A stretch of 64,000 nucleotides of DNA from Locusta migratoria (GCA_026315105.1 CM048750.1:168048549-168112548), one strand, 5' to 3'; positions 45,525 through 58,206 are shown, counted from the first letter of the stretch. Translations and numbers: made by a program. The notes: generated from the letters alone by a model not told the origin.

Positions 45525-46400
45525 TCATTTTTTTGTGTGTATTGATTGATTGATCTTGTAAACAAAGTTTAATGGATTTCTTTTCGTACTCATGTGGACT
45601 ACTTTACACTTCTCATTATTTAGAGTCAATTGCCAATTTTTACACCATACTGATACCTTATTTAAATCGTTCTGTAGTTGGTACTGATCTCCAGATGACT
45701 TTAGTAAACGATAAATGACGGCGTCATCTGCAAACAACCTAAGAGACCTGCTCAGTGTTTCTCCTAAATTGTTTATATAGATAAGGAACAGCAGAGGACC
45801 AATAACACTACCCTGTGGAACGCCCGATACCACCTCTGTTTTAATCGATGTCTTACCATCGATTACTACGAACTGTGTCCTCTCTGACAGGAAATCCCCT
45901 AGCAAATCGCAAATTTGGGGCGATATACCATAACCACGCAATTTGATTAAAGGCCATTTGTGAGGTACGGTGTCAAAAGCCTTCTGGAAATCAAGAAATA
46001 CGGAATCGATTTGCGAACCCTTGTCGAATAGTACCCATCACTTCGTGTAAGTAAAGAGCTAGTTGTGTTTCGCATGAACGATATTTTCTAAATCCGTGTT
46101 GACCTTGGATCAATAGATAATTCAAAAAATGTTCAAATGTTTGTATAGCTTATGGGACTTAACTACGGGGTCATCAGTCCCTAAACTTACAAACTACTTA
46201 TGAACTAGCTAATCCTAAGGACGGCACAAATATCCATGCCCGAGGGGGGATTCGAACCCCCGACCGTAGTGGCCGTGCAGACCGTGACTGAAGCGCCTCA
46301 GTCCCCTCGGCCACCGCGGCCGGCAATAGATAATTCTGTCCGAGATAATTCACAATATTCGTTCTTTCTAATTGGCTAAAAGCTTTTGTCTTCAAGTCGC
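45525..46400 (-). pseudogene. CR1/L2-like LINE (family LA), RT domain
   Basis: The frame at 45525-45941 reads SERTQFVVIDGKTSIKTEVV, SGVPQGSVIGPLLFLIYINN and RLFADDAVIYRLLK: an intact-looking catalytic palm with the Asp-Asp pair. Further 5', QGQHGFRKYRSCETQLA and SQLERTNIVNYLGQNYLL extend the RT to ~46400, split by a SINE. A frameshift lies near 45945-46040. Truncated at both ends. Confidence 0.9.
46124..46323 (-). mobile_element. SINE A inside LINE LA
   Basis: Full-length minus-strand copy. The perfect 13-bp TSD CAATAGATAATTC lies at 46111-46123 and 46324-46336. Confidence 0.96.
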
Positions 46401-46404
46401 GTAA

Positions 46405-47575
46405 TTGCCAATTTACGTCGTCGAGCAGTGTGAGGATTCAGTGAAGATATGATTCACAAAAGGGGCGAGCTGCGAATCACCAAAGTCGTGGCACAGCAAA
46501 AGCACCACAGCGCTTACAGAAAATCCGATTTACGTAAACCGATTTCCCATACCGCCTCCAGCTGAACATATACACACGCCAAAAATCGATTATCGTAATG
46601 CGGTATGCAGTCGTCACAGTCCCCTTCCGCATTTGATATTCGCTTTCATATGCGAGCTCAACAATTTCTAAAAGCGCTTTTAAAAATGTCATTCAGTTTG
46701 GACTGAGTGACTTTCTGTGTACTCAAGGAGAAAAGAATTGTTATACCGATGATGATGTTATCCACCTCCTGTATTTAAGTAAAGAGAAAAAGCTTTGATT
46801 TTCAGAGGCCATTCAAGTGTATCAGTTAACAAAACAAACTCACGTGCGTCCAGAATAGCGAAATCAATTTAGACAACAGACATTTATGTTTTCGGGTTTC
46901 GAAGGTTCTGTTCCGTGTGAACGGTAGCAACACTGACTGTATTTGGTTTTGAACATTTTGTAACCTTCCCACCCCACACTATTGGCAATGTACTGAACAA
47001 TTAATTGAAACCCGTGTGCCTGAAATTCTCCGGGAAAAGCTATCGGAAATGAAACCGCTGGTGTAGTGGAAGTTACAACTAAGACGACGTTGAACTTTCG
47101 CATTCTCGTAACAACGAACGTTCAGAAAGAAAAAAAAAAAGTTTGGAAAAATAACTCAATATTAATAAAATGGGGAAATATTATGAATGATATTGACAAA
47201 TCAATATAGCAGATAAGCAAATAGTCGGTCGCCAGCTCGCGAAACGAGCAATAGAAAGAATAATAACAAAGGGAATTAATGACTGTCAGATTACTAACAA
47301 ATCACTACACCACAAAATTCTGTTAAAGGGAGGGCATGAACACACACACCTAAGAACAACGAGGCAAGGCGGCAAAAGACACTCAGGTATAAAACAACAA
47401 AACTGCATATGAATGGTTGAATAGCAAATTGGCGGCAAGCAACAATTACCAAAGCGCGGTAGCAAATGCAACTCAAATACTTATCAAACTGCAAATACCT
47501 CACCTTAAAGCTTGATTGATTGCTGATAGATTCATTAACTTCCACGAAAAGTAATTCTTAACCTGTTATTAAGCA
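46405..47575. other. No gene seen
   Basis: Short minus-strand frames (60-83 aa) with no recognisable domain. Confidence 0.45.
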
Positions 47576-47579
47576 GGTT

Positions 47580-48098
47580 TATTGGGAGAATTTTGGGAAG
47601 ACGTACTTCATCTGTAAGGGAGACCGCGTATAAAACGCTTATACGACCACGTCTTGAGTATTGTTCAAGTGTTTTGGACCCGCAGCAGATCAGTTTAAAG
47701 GAAGACATAGAAGCAGTTCAGAGGCGACCTGCTAGGTTTGTTACTGGTAGGTTCGCCCAATGCGCGAGTGTCACGGAAATGCTCCGGCAACTTAATTGGG
47801 GATCGCTGGAGAATAGACGACGTTCTTTTCGTGAATTTCTGTTGAGGAAGATTAGAGAGCCGGAATTTTAAGCTGAGTGTAGTACGATCTTGCTGTCGCC
47901 TGCTTATATTTCGCTTAGTGATCACAATGACAAGATAAGAGAAATTGGGGCTCGTACCGAGGCATATAGCCATTCTTTCTTTCTTCGTTCTATTTGGAAA
48001 TGGAATAGGAAAGGAACTGCCTAGAAGTGGTACAGTGTACCCTCCGCCACGCACCTTACGGTGGATTGAGGAATATGTATGTAGATGTAGATGTAAAC
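47580..48098 (+). pseudogene. CR1/L2-like LINE (family LB), 3' end
   Basis: The frame at 47593-47871 reads RETAYKTLIRPRLEYCSSVL, DIEAVQRRPARFVTGRF and SVTEMLRQLNWGSLENRR, the end of ORF2. The 3' UTR follows (GGCTCGTACCGAGGCATATA; CCTCCGCCACGCACCTTACG) and the terminal repeat ATGTAGATGTAGATGTAA at 48075-48094. 5' truncated. Confidence 0.9.
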
Positions 48099-48099
48099 A

Positions 48100-50240
48100 G
48101 TTGCAATGGTCTAAGTATTTCACTACGCAAGCAAAAATCATTATGGCTCGGACCACAGTTTTGATTTAATATTGCTAATAATTAACCATTTATTAGAATA
48201 GTCTGATTTATCTGATGAAATTCTAACTGTACTTCCGTTGTGCAACAAACAGAGCCAACAATTACTCAGTTGTAAAACTTGGCAAAACTCGTAAAACATT
48301 TACTGGTCACAAACATTTGGAATTTAACTATGTTCAATAACATCGAAATACACACACATTTTACTGAACAAACATTACTGCTGCTCTCTTTACGAGGTTA
48401 TAGAGGCAATCATGCAGTCTGCAATTAAACAGGGCCTGTCTCGGAATAATACTGAAAAGGACAAGGATCTTGCTTGGTTGATGAGCTGGGAGAATGATTT
48501 GGACGATACTAGGAATTTTGTAAGAACAGATTTCGCTATTGAAGTTTATCACTAATACTCTGGCTAGTCGTACATGCTAATTAACTAGTTGCTGGCTTGA
48601 TCTTTGTTCGGATGGAGACGATGTGGCGCGGTGCAGGCATTGTTGCCATACAATAGCAAATTCTTCTTGGCGTCGGACAAACTCTTTGGTTCCACAGCTT
48701 TCCTCTTGACTGTTACAACTTGCTGGGTAAACGCTGTGCCGGTATTATTTGCAAAGTGCCCAATCACCGAAACTTTGTGCCAAATCAATGTAATCCTCCA
48801 TAGGCCCCATGGACTGTAGCCTGTGAGGATACTGCGTCGAACACCCTCTCATCTCAATGTTATCGTACGATACCGTCTGCCTCGGACCCGGAATCGTGTG
48901 GTTCAATAGTGATACATGTTGCGTGTAGTTAGTTAAAACCGAAATAGCCAGCCTAGGAATCAGTGTAGGACAGTGTCTTGGTGATACTGTGGTTACAACA
49001 AGTGATAGATTTCATTAATTAAGAGATTCATAAATTTTCTTTCCAGACAGTTCTATAAACAATAGTTTCGTCATTGTATGTTATTTAAAGACTTAAACAG
49101 ACGAATTGTAAAAACTTTTGTGAAAAACAAAACGAAATGAAAATAAATTTCATTGTATATATGTTAGGCTCATAAACAAGTTGTGTTGACCAGTTAATCG
49201 TATTAATTAATGTAATAGTCGAGATTTGTATATTGTATTTCTTTGTATATATTGACTGACGTGAGATTTTGAACCTATTTTCAGATTCGCGAAGATAATT
49301 GATAGTTCAATATATGTTAGGAACATGTATGATGTACTCATTAACTAATTAATTGACATTTAACATCGCACTATGTTGTCAACAGAAAGATCAGAGATTT
49401 CGACTTAAAAAAATACGTGCCATGTAAAATTATTGTATGCATAGTTTTCATTTTATATTGTGATTATTCTTGTGTACATGAAATGTTTTCTTTGTGTGTT
49501 TGTTAATTGTAAATTAGTATATTCAATTGTTATGAACAATGCATAATGTAAGGTCATTATTGCCGATGTTATATATTTGCCTCACCGCCTTGCGTGGGGG
49601 AGTTCGAGTTTTGCCGCTTCTGAAGTACTTTGGACTCTATGTCAGTCTGTGTTGTTGTGGTAATTTGTGTACGCAAGTTTAAATTTGTAATGTTTGGTGG
49701 AGAAGCACTTTGAGTGCAAATTAAAGAAGAAGTGAAAAATTGTACCTACGAGTATTTATTTCTACCACGACGCCCCAGGAGAATAATGTTGCAGCGAGCA
49801 GAACCCCCATACATCGTAATGTTGAAAAGCTGAGTATTCTATTTGGAAGTGGTAGAATGTAATGTGATTACTTAAGAATCCATAAAAACATTTTAAGCCA
49901 CACCGACCAACACAGACTGGTCGCTTCGAGCAACACTTTCCAACTAACTCTTACGCCGCGCGCCCTTGCGCTGCCAGCGAGTTACCTACTCCAAAGATGA
50001 CTATATACAATAGCAACGACCCTGACTAGCCCAGCGTGTCTACTACATTCATCGTACAATATTTGATTTTGCATTCATATTAAATACATAAATAATAACA
50101 TCAACAAATTCAAATAAACACAAATGACAATTACATAACATATGACAATGAATAATCAAATCAATAATATTTACACCTGAGTGACACATAGCTGGTTTAC
50201 ATATAGCGTAACTAGGTAATGATCACTGTTTTGTTGTGTA
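48100..50240. other. No gene seen; possible LTR-like stretch
   Basis: Mostly AT-rich. The part 49540-49830 has a GC rise and an AGTATTTATTTCTACCACGA block that could be an LTR tail. I found no matching partner. Confidence 0.35.
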
Positions 50241-50242
50241 AC

Positions 50243-50460
50243 AATTTACCATAGATGATAGTTGCTACCGGTAATTTTATCTATGGGAATTAGTGAGTCA
50301 CTGACGCTGTTGTTGATTGTTGAGGAGGAAAGATGTGAGAAAATGAATTCTTTGTAATTGAGTGTAATGGAATGCTTATAAAAAGGAATCTGTATAACGA
50401 GAAAGGAAATATATAATTGTGACACAAAGTCACAGAGGAGGCAGGCGACCATGATTAACA
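50243..50460 (-). pseudogene. Copia-type LTR retrotransposon, leader and start of gag
   Basis: The minus-strand frame ends LIPIDKITGSNYHLW, the conserved start of Copia-type Gag (LxGxNYxxW), then breaks off. In front of it (plus 50420-50460) lies a leader and TTAATCATGGTCGCC, where TGGT could begin a primer-binding site after an LTR ending in CA. Confidence 0.65.
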
Positions 50461-50608
50461 ATAAATAAAGTCTGCAATAAGCTGCATAAGTCGCTGTATT
50501 GATTAAAGTCATTTAGGGGTTACAGTAGACTTAAATAGTCATATTGTAAACACTTCATGATTTTTATCAATACAGCGACTTATGCGGCTTATTGCAGACT
50601 TTATTTAT
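50461..50608. repeat. Inverted LTR-end repeat (43-bp arms)
   Basis: 50461-50503 and 50566-50608 are near-perfect reverse complements (AAGTCTGCAATAAGCTGCAT and its complement), so the presumed Copia LTR end is present twice, facing each other. GAGAAAGGAAAT occurs on both sides (50399 and 50609). Confidence 0.8.
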
Positions 50609-50860
50609 GAGAAAGGAAATGAAAAGAAAGACAAGGTAAAATTATATGGAAGATATAAAGTAATTTAAATCCCTCATATTTTCTTTGTAACAGTGATTGT
50701 TATAAAATAATTAGTATAATATGGAGTTTCAGTTTTTTTCACCCCTAGCAGTCGCTATAATTTTTACATTTCACCTTTGGCTTTTGTTAAGTTACTTAAG
50801 AGTAATTTTGGTAAAACAAACGATAGCATTATTCATTATTTAGTCAACACACAGAGGAAG

Positions 50861-50920
<60 letters not shown>
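50861..50920. repeat. (GA)n microsatellite
   Basis: About 29 GA units. The Arg-Glu frame over it is an artefact. Confidence 0.98.
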
Positions 50921-50921
<1 letters not shown>

Positions 50922-51350
50922 AGCAGAGCACCTGCGTTACCGAACAGAGAAGATATTATTTCGTTTAATTTATTTAATAAGTTGTTTTTCTTGAATCACC
51001 TTTTTATTATTCATTTCTTTTAAGTTTCATGGTAATGAGTAATGATAGTGTGGCCATTGTTCACTTTCATGATTTGCACATCCTCTCTTTCCCCAGTGAG
51101 AAACTGAAAAAAAAAATAATAAGCACTAGAAGAATATCTCCTGCTGTAATCAAATGAGACATACTCTTTAACATTTGGCCACGTGCCTTGTATTATGCAA
51201 CAAATAACAGTGTTAGCTAATTATGTGAGCGATACCTCATTTAAATTCAGACGAGATACATATTAAAATATTTTATCACGTCTTTTGCCTGTGGAAAACA
51301 AAAAGCAATTTTGTATTTAATTTATGCAGGTAGTGCGATCCCTTTTCACA

Positions 51351-51353
<3 letters not shown>

Positions 51354-51402
<49 letters not shown>
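51354..51402. repeat. poly(A) tract
   Basis: About 48 A residues. Confidence 0.98.
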
Positions 51403-51404
<2 letters not shown>

Positions 51405-53585
51405 GGTTCCTATTTTAAGAACTACACACCACCGTGAATTTGTCTTATTGAATCTGTAAGTTAAGCTGTCCTATGCATACAAAGGTCATTGAAAATAAAT
51501 ATCATTACACCTGACACCTCGAGTTGGAAACAGGTTATTCGCGTGTATATTTCATCAATTCCAAATTTGAGGTTATATAATTAAATTTGTCGCTACAGTT
51601 TGTCACGAATACGTAAGGTACTGTCAAAATACAAAATCAGGCTAAAATTACCAATTTTGACAGTTAATGTAGAGACGCCTTAGATTTCCTATGTATGTCA
51701 GACATGATAATGGGAGTTTAAGCCGAAAGTGGACCGTCGAGTTCAAATAAGTAATATGAAACAGCTGCGAATTAGTTAATTATTGTTATTATGTTACTTG
51801 CTGACTTTTACTAAGCTTTGGGCTCTATGGAATATAAAACTACACACTGTTCTTACTACTTCTGAAACCCTTTCTTTTTATCACAATTAATTATATCACT
51901 TAATTACAACTCAGTAATTTAATTAATTACGTCAGTGTTAGTCTTTGGATCGCTTATATTTCGGAACAGCTGCCCACTGCAGGTAGTTTTTCTTTTTTCC
52001 CCCCTTGCAGTTTCGGGGTAACTTGTCCCTTTCTGAACCCCATGTTCACTGTCGGAGAGAGGCAAGTCGGGTCACTCCATAACCCATAACTGTAAAGAAA
52101 ACGTTCTGAAGTGGTCAGCTAGGCCGAAACCGCTCATGTGAGAACTATAAGCGATCTAAAGGTTGACAAATCAGGATCGCTGAAACACTCTTAAGACATA
52201 TTTGCCTAGGTGTGATAAACGTAGTAATTGGTCTGCAAGAGAAATGTGATTTCGATGTCACGGCGTTTCCAGAAACACAACAATAATTACGTCATGTCAT
52301 ACTACATCCGTATGCATTCACTTTCACACTAATTCTAATAAATTTAATTCAACTTTTATTTATTACTATAAGCACGCATAGAACATACTTGGCACATTAA
52401 AGGGAATTTCATTCAATAGCTGCTGATTCAAATGTTATGGACTGTCACAGATAGGATGTTGTAGAGATATGGTACTACTTGACCAATAAAAACCAAAATA
52501 CTGGGGTGAGCAAAAAAGGGCCTTATGAAGCGATCAAAACTGTGACAAATAAAATTAATAATAATAATTCAGTAAATTATATAAAATTAAATGAAAATAT
52601 AAGGCAGATAATGCTATATCTGGTATGAAGCAGTTCGGTCATTTCTCCAGCGGTAGCCTCTACGTATTTTCTTTGTGGTGACTTTACTGTAGGTTGTTAC
52701 TACAATGACGTCAAGTCTTTAGACCGTGCACGTTCCGCTGCTTCCTCAGGCCGACGTCGGCAATAAATCACCGACTCCATTACTCTACTGGGACCGACAA
52801 TCGGCACAAAAAACGGAGAGAAATCTGGCAGGCTTCCAGTTTGTAGATAGTCCAATGGAGCGGTTAGCTTCTCGGAAACATTCCGGTTGGTTCCATTCGT
52901 AATGAAACCCCACCACAGTGTCTGTCCGTACAGTTTAGCATACCACAACTGAAGCAGAGAAGCTCTTTACTGAAGCTACATCGACGTTAAGAGTGAAGAG
53001 CTGAGAAACACAGGAGGAAAGAAAATAAAACTACACTATTTGAGGGGGTATGCGATGTTACTTTGGCAATTACAACATCGAGTCCAGTTTGCAAATACAC
53101 CTGTCTAATATAGTGTCAGGCCCTGGTGAGCACGCAGACGTACCGCAACGAACGTGGCACTGACTAATGTCTGAAGTACTACTGCAGGGCAGGGTTTTTT
53201 CAATCTTTTCGTACATGCGATCCCCCTTTCCGAGTAAAACTGTACCACAGGCCCGCAATGAAACGACGTCATTGCTTTCAAAGGCAAAGTATTCCATTTT
53301 GTTTCTCAGATATATTTAATATCTCCATAGCCTTTCACGTCTGGTGCGAGTTACACTAGCGATAACGAATAAAAATTGAAAATAAAGACTTTTGACTACA
53401 GGTATTTGATGTATAATTTTAAACAGCAACCATTCGTCTAAATATGAAATAATCACTTGTGAAACAGCTCTATTTTGCAGAATTTAAAACTGGTATGTTG
53501 TTTGGTGGGATATAGGTAAGGCTGTTCTATTGATTTAGCAATAGTGAGCCAGCTGAAGGAGGTCTGTTTCAAAAGCTACTCATTC
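51405..53585. other. No gene assigned
   Basis: A minus-strand 82-aa frame at 52700-52948 (starts MWYAKLYGQTLWWGF) is of normal composition but matches nothing I know. Rest AT-rich. Confidence 0.35.
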
Positions 53586-53589
53586 AAAA

Positions 53590-54240
53590 CTAATCTGGTG
53601 TTAAATGCAGCATTAATAATTGTCATCACCTGGTAGTTAACACTCACAACAACTAACTTTCCAATCTAGCTGATTAGACATTAGTTGAACACATTTATTT
53701 TTATTCATTAACACTATAATTATGTTTAGTTATGGCCCTAATACTAATACCTGCACAGTTAATTAGGAAACAATGGGTTTAAACTGATTGAAAGCGCAAC
53801 GGATATTTTGAACACAGCAAGAGCAATACGTAGTCTGCATAAGGCTTACTGACTACAGTATAAATTTGACTGCGAGAGGAAACTGGAAAAACACAAACCA
53901 TTTCTAAAAATGCAACTGCAATAACTTATTTCGCTAACTGACTGATTGCAGAAAATTTGTATTTTGTCCATCTGTGTAGTATTGCACAACAATCACTATT
54001 ATTGTTAAACGTCACACTAATAAAGAAATATGTTAGTCAAACTCAGCTTGGTCAATATTGTGCTTTGATTTTAATAGCCAATAACTTTGAATTGAAGAAA
54101 GAGGGTTAGCTTTCTAACTACTAAAGTGAAACAGGTAAAGAGGTTCAACTTTCTCAATTATTATTAACAATAATGAATACATTCCCTTTTCATTCAAGAA
54201 CAACAAAATCTTCTCAGACTGATACATATATGACTGATAC
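53590..54240 (-). repeat. Unknown repeat U1, copy 2 (inverted, uninterrupted)
   Basis: Reverse-complement match to 29932-30725 over its whole length, for example CCTGGTAGTTAACACTCAC, AAAGCGCAACGGATATTTTG and CTTCTCAGACTGATACATAT. It has no SINE, so it is the empty site for 30499-30694. Confidence 0.82.
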
Positions 54241-54795
54241 AATATCTTATAAAGACAGAACTGTGTCTTTGAAAATCAGATTTCAAAATTATTCCATCAG
54301 CTCGTACAAAATCAGCTAACGAAAACACGTCTGATCAATACCAGAGCTACACACCGACTCTCTTACTGATCAGATACTACTCACATACATAGTCTTTGAC
54401 AAAGATGTTACACAACAGAGGAAACCATAGACGTAGTTACTCAAAGAAGTTCATATAACATTTTACATCCAAATGACGATACAAGACAGGTGAAACAGTA
54501 TTACTGAATTTGTACAGACATGTTTCAAAGTGTTGTAAAATATTTACTTGACCATGGTTTTGGCTTCACTAGAAGAGCCACCATAAGAAGTAAAACAGTT
54601 TTTCTTTTTTACATATGAATGTATATGTCAGCAGAAGGTCTCGAGTGATAGGACTCATGTTACAAATTCAGAAGTTTGCACGTTGCAAATTTTAAAAATA
54701 AATAGGACAACGCGCTGCTAAGTGTTGCGTGTGCGGTCAGCACTGCAGGTGGAATCAGACTGCAGTGATGGCCAGAGTTCTGCACGGCGCTCATT
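54241..54795. other. No gene seen
   Basis: AT-rich. Confidence 0.4.
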
Positions 54796-54799
54796 TCAG

Positions 54800-54910
54800 C
54801 CTACCTAGCCCATACGGGCTGCCGACTAGCCCGTCTAGCCCGCTGGGCTGAACATGGCCCGGCGGGTTGAGTGGAGCCCGCCGGGCCAGACGCAGCGATG
54901 CACGGGCCAA
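54800..54910. repeat. GCCCG/CGGGC motif cluster
   Basis: Repeated short words (TAGCCCGT, TAGCCCGCTGGGCT, GGCCCGGCGGG, GCCCGCCGGGCC) in both orientations form overlapping hairpins. It resembles subterminal motif arrays of DNA transposons, but no TIR was found. Confidence 0.45.
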
Positions 54911-55139
54911 CCGGTCGGCCAAGCGGCCTACCACCCCACTGAGCAGTGCCTCACTCTGCTCACGCCACTCGCCGCTGCAGCACCCTGCTTGTGCAGAAGC
55001 GCCTCTTGTTTGCGACATTTTAACCTTTTTATTCCCGAATAATATACTTTCAATTACGTAATCTAGGATTATTTGGGTACATAACCGACATTCTCAAAAG
55101 CTTTCCCCCATATTTCGGAAAAAAGCACGAGTAAAGAGG

Positions 55140-55212
55140 AAATGATATGCTATGCATATACCCTCCACCACACACTAGGCAGTGGATTTCACTGTACAGG
55201 TGCAGATGTAGC
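55140..55212 (+). mobile_element. LINE LB terminal scrap
   Basis: TACCCTCCACCACACACTAG and GGTGCAGATGTAG match the last ~70 bp of the LINE at 48030-48095. Confidence 0.6.
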
Positions 55213-55239
55213 ATTGTTTGTCACTCCAAGTACACATGT

Positions 55240-55845
55240 CATGTTGCTTATCACTCCGTGTTGGTGGCGGCCAGGCATTAGCACAGAAGGTGCCAGGTAC
55301 CGGCTGGTAACGACAGAGCACTACCAGAGAGTAACATATACAGAGAAGCAGCCACCCCTAAACCACTGTTCTGTGCTCCCCTCGTAGTTCCATAAGATGC
55401 TAGCAGGTGTCAGGCGGTTCTCTGGCTTAGTACCGGTAGACGATACTAGAGGCGCTTCTGAGAGTAGCGTGGAGGGGAGGCTGAGGGGAGAGCTCGTGCC
55501 GCCTGCCATGAGGCCACGGCTGTGTCCGGTGTGCCGGCGTTTGAGGGGAGGTGGTGGTGGGAACAGCCGCTACCTGCCGCCTGCTCTGGTCAGTTTAAAG
55601 GGCTGCTGCTGACCACAGCGCCATCATGGGACATCTTACGGAACCTTTCCTCCCCGCACCCTTGAGTGTGTGACTGGGCCCTTATGGAGGTTTCCCGTCT
55701 GTATATATTTATCTGTGGCGCTACGTGGTGGGCTGGGGGTGCGGCGGGCCGCGTCAACTCGAACGGACTGGCACAGGGGGCTGCGCTCAGCTAGCCAGCC
55801 TGCCTTGCCAAGGTCAGCCTGTCAGCTCGCCAGCCCAGCAGGTCA
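55240..55845. other. GC-rich unassigned stretch
   Basis: High G+C with AGCC/GCCAGCC repeats near 55790-55845. Frames here have no known domain. Confidence 0.35.
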
Positions 55846-56030
55846 GACGGTGTAATATTTCTGGCTTAAAGCCATCATATTAGGATTGGAGTATTACTTC
55901 AGTGCAGCCGGTAAGAAGCAGTAGGCGACAGATGGTAATAGCTGGTGAGAACCTTGACAGGTGGTACGATAGGTCGGGTTTTCATGGGAAACTGCACTGG
56001 CAAGTTTCCCCAAATTCTAGGGAAGTGATC
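55846..56030. repeat. Unknown repeat U2, copy 1
   Basis: TTCTGGCTTAAAGCCATCAT, CTTCAGTGCAGCCGG and CAGTAGGCGACAGATGG, through AATTCTAGGGAAG, match 63284-63467 on the same strand. Confidence 0.8.
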
Positions 56031-56940
56031 ACTAAACATACCAACGCGGACACACTTTCCAGACTTCTGGTTGGCCAGGATGTGTCGTTTGATTCTTCAG
56101 AAATGGCATGTTGCCAAATAGACTCCATAAATGCTTCCGCTGTTGCAGACTTGCCTTTGAACTCTCGTCTGGTTGCACAGGAAATGGCTGCGGATGTGGG
56201 CCTAAGTGTAGTAGCATGTTTTGCAGTGGCGGCTGGTGATAATGTGATAATGTGCTGCTGCACACTGTAAATATATTACTAAAATTATGCCATTTCTCTT
56301 CGAAAGAAAGCGAGAAATCGCTGTAAAATTACATCCTTTCTCTTGGAATGCGATCCAGATATCACAATAAAATTATGCCAATTCCCTTCCAATACGTATT
56401 ACAATGCTAGTAATAAGGATGAAAATGCATTTTGGAGTGCTCTCACCGCGATAACTGGAAACCAAATCCGCATGCTGAAATGGTATTCAGTCGCGCTGGT
56501 ACGTGCGCAGAGAGGCGGCGCAGTCGTCTGTTCGCTAGTGCGCATGCGCAGACGTGACGTCAGGCCTAGCGACTCTTGTGTGCTGAGACCGACTGCAGCA
56601 CCAGATCAATATTTCTCGTCGCACTGCGTGTAACGGTTGCGGAAAAATAGTAAATGACGAATATTGCGGCATACAGAGTCAAATAGCGCGCTGGCTCAGG
56701 CCTACTTGTGTGAGGCTCGTATTCAAATACCTCTGAGTCCAAATTTTTAATTTCTGTAAAGAAAACTTCAATCACAAAAAAACATTAGTAATATATAACC
56801 AACATGCGAGTGAAACTGCGCTTTTCAGTCAAGCAGTTTCATTGGTCATTTGTGTAGAAGCTCCTTTATTTCCATTGTCAGTACGCATTTTATTTTAGTA
56901 TATTTTGTTTCCTGTTTATTTTTGTAATATTGTAGCACAC
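56031..56940. other. No gene seen
   Basis: A 122-aa frame at 55902-56270 begins inside U2 and lacks a known domain. Confidence 0.35.
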
Positions 56941-56950
56941 TGGTCAAATT

Positions 56951-58206
56951 TTGTACGAGCCGCCACTGATGTTTTGTTCGCTAAGGGTGGCTGCTAGAGC
57001 CAAAGACATTGAGCGGCCTCTGGTTCGACGTTATTTTGCACAGCGTCATGCATTGTGTTTAAGTCAGGGTGTTCTGTTGTTACATACCGACAACGATCAA
57101 AGAAGAGTGAATGTTCTTCGTTTCCTGCCACAGGAAGTCTTATGCCTCCTCCATCAAGGACATTGGGGTATCGTTCGGACAAGGCAAATGACCAGACCTC
57201 TTTGTACCTGTGTTTGTATGGACGCCCAATAGAGTGCATGACGTCACAGTGTACTATTTGTGCGTAGCATCAGGCAGCTCCTCCGCAAAGTTTCTCGGAC
57301 TGGCCACGCCCTAAGGGACCGTGGAAACGTTTACACATTGGCTTTGCCGAACCTTTCTTGAACACGCTCTGGTTAATAGTTGTAGACACTTTCAGCAAAT
57401 TTCCTTTTGTGATTGCCATGAACTCAAGGACGGCGTCTAGTACAATCAGTGCCTTAACATCAGTGTTTTGCATCGAAGGTTTGCCTGAAAATATCATCAG
57501 TGAGAACGGACCTCAGTTTGTTAGTGCGGAATTTCAACAGTTTTGTCGTGTGAATGGCATCCACCATATCACCACCGCACCTATTCACCCTCAGTGCAAT
57601 GATGAAGCAGAACGTTTCGTTCGAACATTCAAGTCTCACATGGAAAAGATGAAAGGTCAGAACTCTAGGCAGCAAGCTCTTCAAATTTTCCTGTCTACGT
57701 GCATGCCCCGTGATGGACCGTCTCCTGCCGAGATGCTACACGACCACCGTCACCGCACTCTCCTTCACCTACTGCAGCGTCCCACGCACCGAGTCGGTTC
57801 GTATGACGCTTCGCGTTTTCAGGTTTCTACGTCGGTGCTGTACAAGGTGTTTGCTGGAAACAATAGATGAATGCCGGGCACCATTCAGCGCGTGCTCGGT
57901 CGCAATATGTTTGTTGTATGTTCTTCCACAGGGTCAGAGCTGCGGCGCCACGCAAACCAGTTGCGCCTTCGCAAGCCGCGCGATCCTGTCTCGGGTTTCT
58001 TGATTCCAGACCCAGTTCGTCGCCAGGGAGGACAGCCACATTGCTCGCCGACGGGACCAGCGTACCCGGACTACGAGTTCGTCCCGATGGAGGTCGATGC
58101 GCCTCCGTTGCAGTCGTCCCCGCCGCTGCCGTCGCCGCCGCAGCTGCCAGCGTCACCGAGGGGGACTCCAGGGCCACGCGTGCCCTCCCCCCTCCCCCCA
58201 GCCTGA
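56951..58206 (+). pseudogene. Gypsy (Ty3) pol: integrase and C-terminal region
   Basis: The integrase inserts the cDNA copy. The frame at 56951 reads RRYFAQRHALCLSQGVLLLH and LLHQGHWGIVRTRQ, the His pair of the HHCC zinc finger; the Cys pair SQCTICA is in the next frame (57240-57265). The core reads HIGFAEPF where the first catalytic Asp is expected (Gly instead), then SENGPQFVS (Glu where the second Asp is usual) and NDEAERFVRTFKSHM with the third Glu kept. After 57871, MPGTIQRVLGRNMFVV and LRRHANQLRLR form the end of pol. No gag, protease or RT upstream: truncated. At least two frameshifts. Confidence 0.9.

Noticed and set aside
49540..49830. LTR of the Copia element at 50.2 kb
   Set aside because: I could not find a matching partner end or TSD; left as unassigned.
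50777..50968. 63-aa Arg-Glu repeat frame
   Set aside because: It is a translation of the GA microsatellite.
52700..52948. 82-aa minus-strand frame as a host exon
   Set aside because: Ordinary composition but no recognisable domain or splice context; needs a protein search or RNA evidence.
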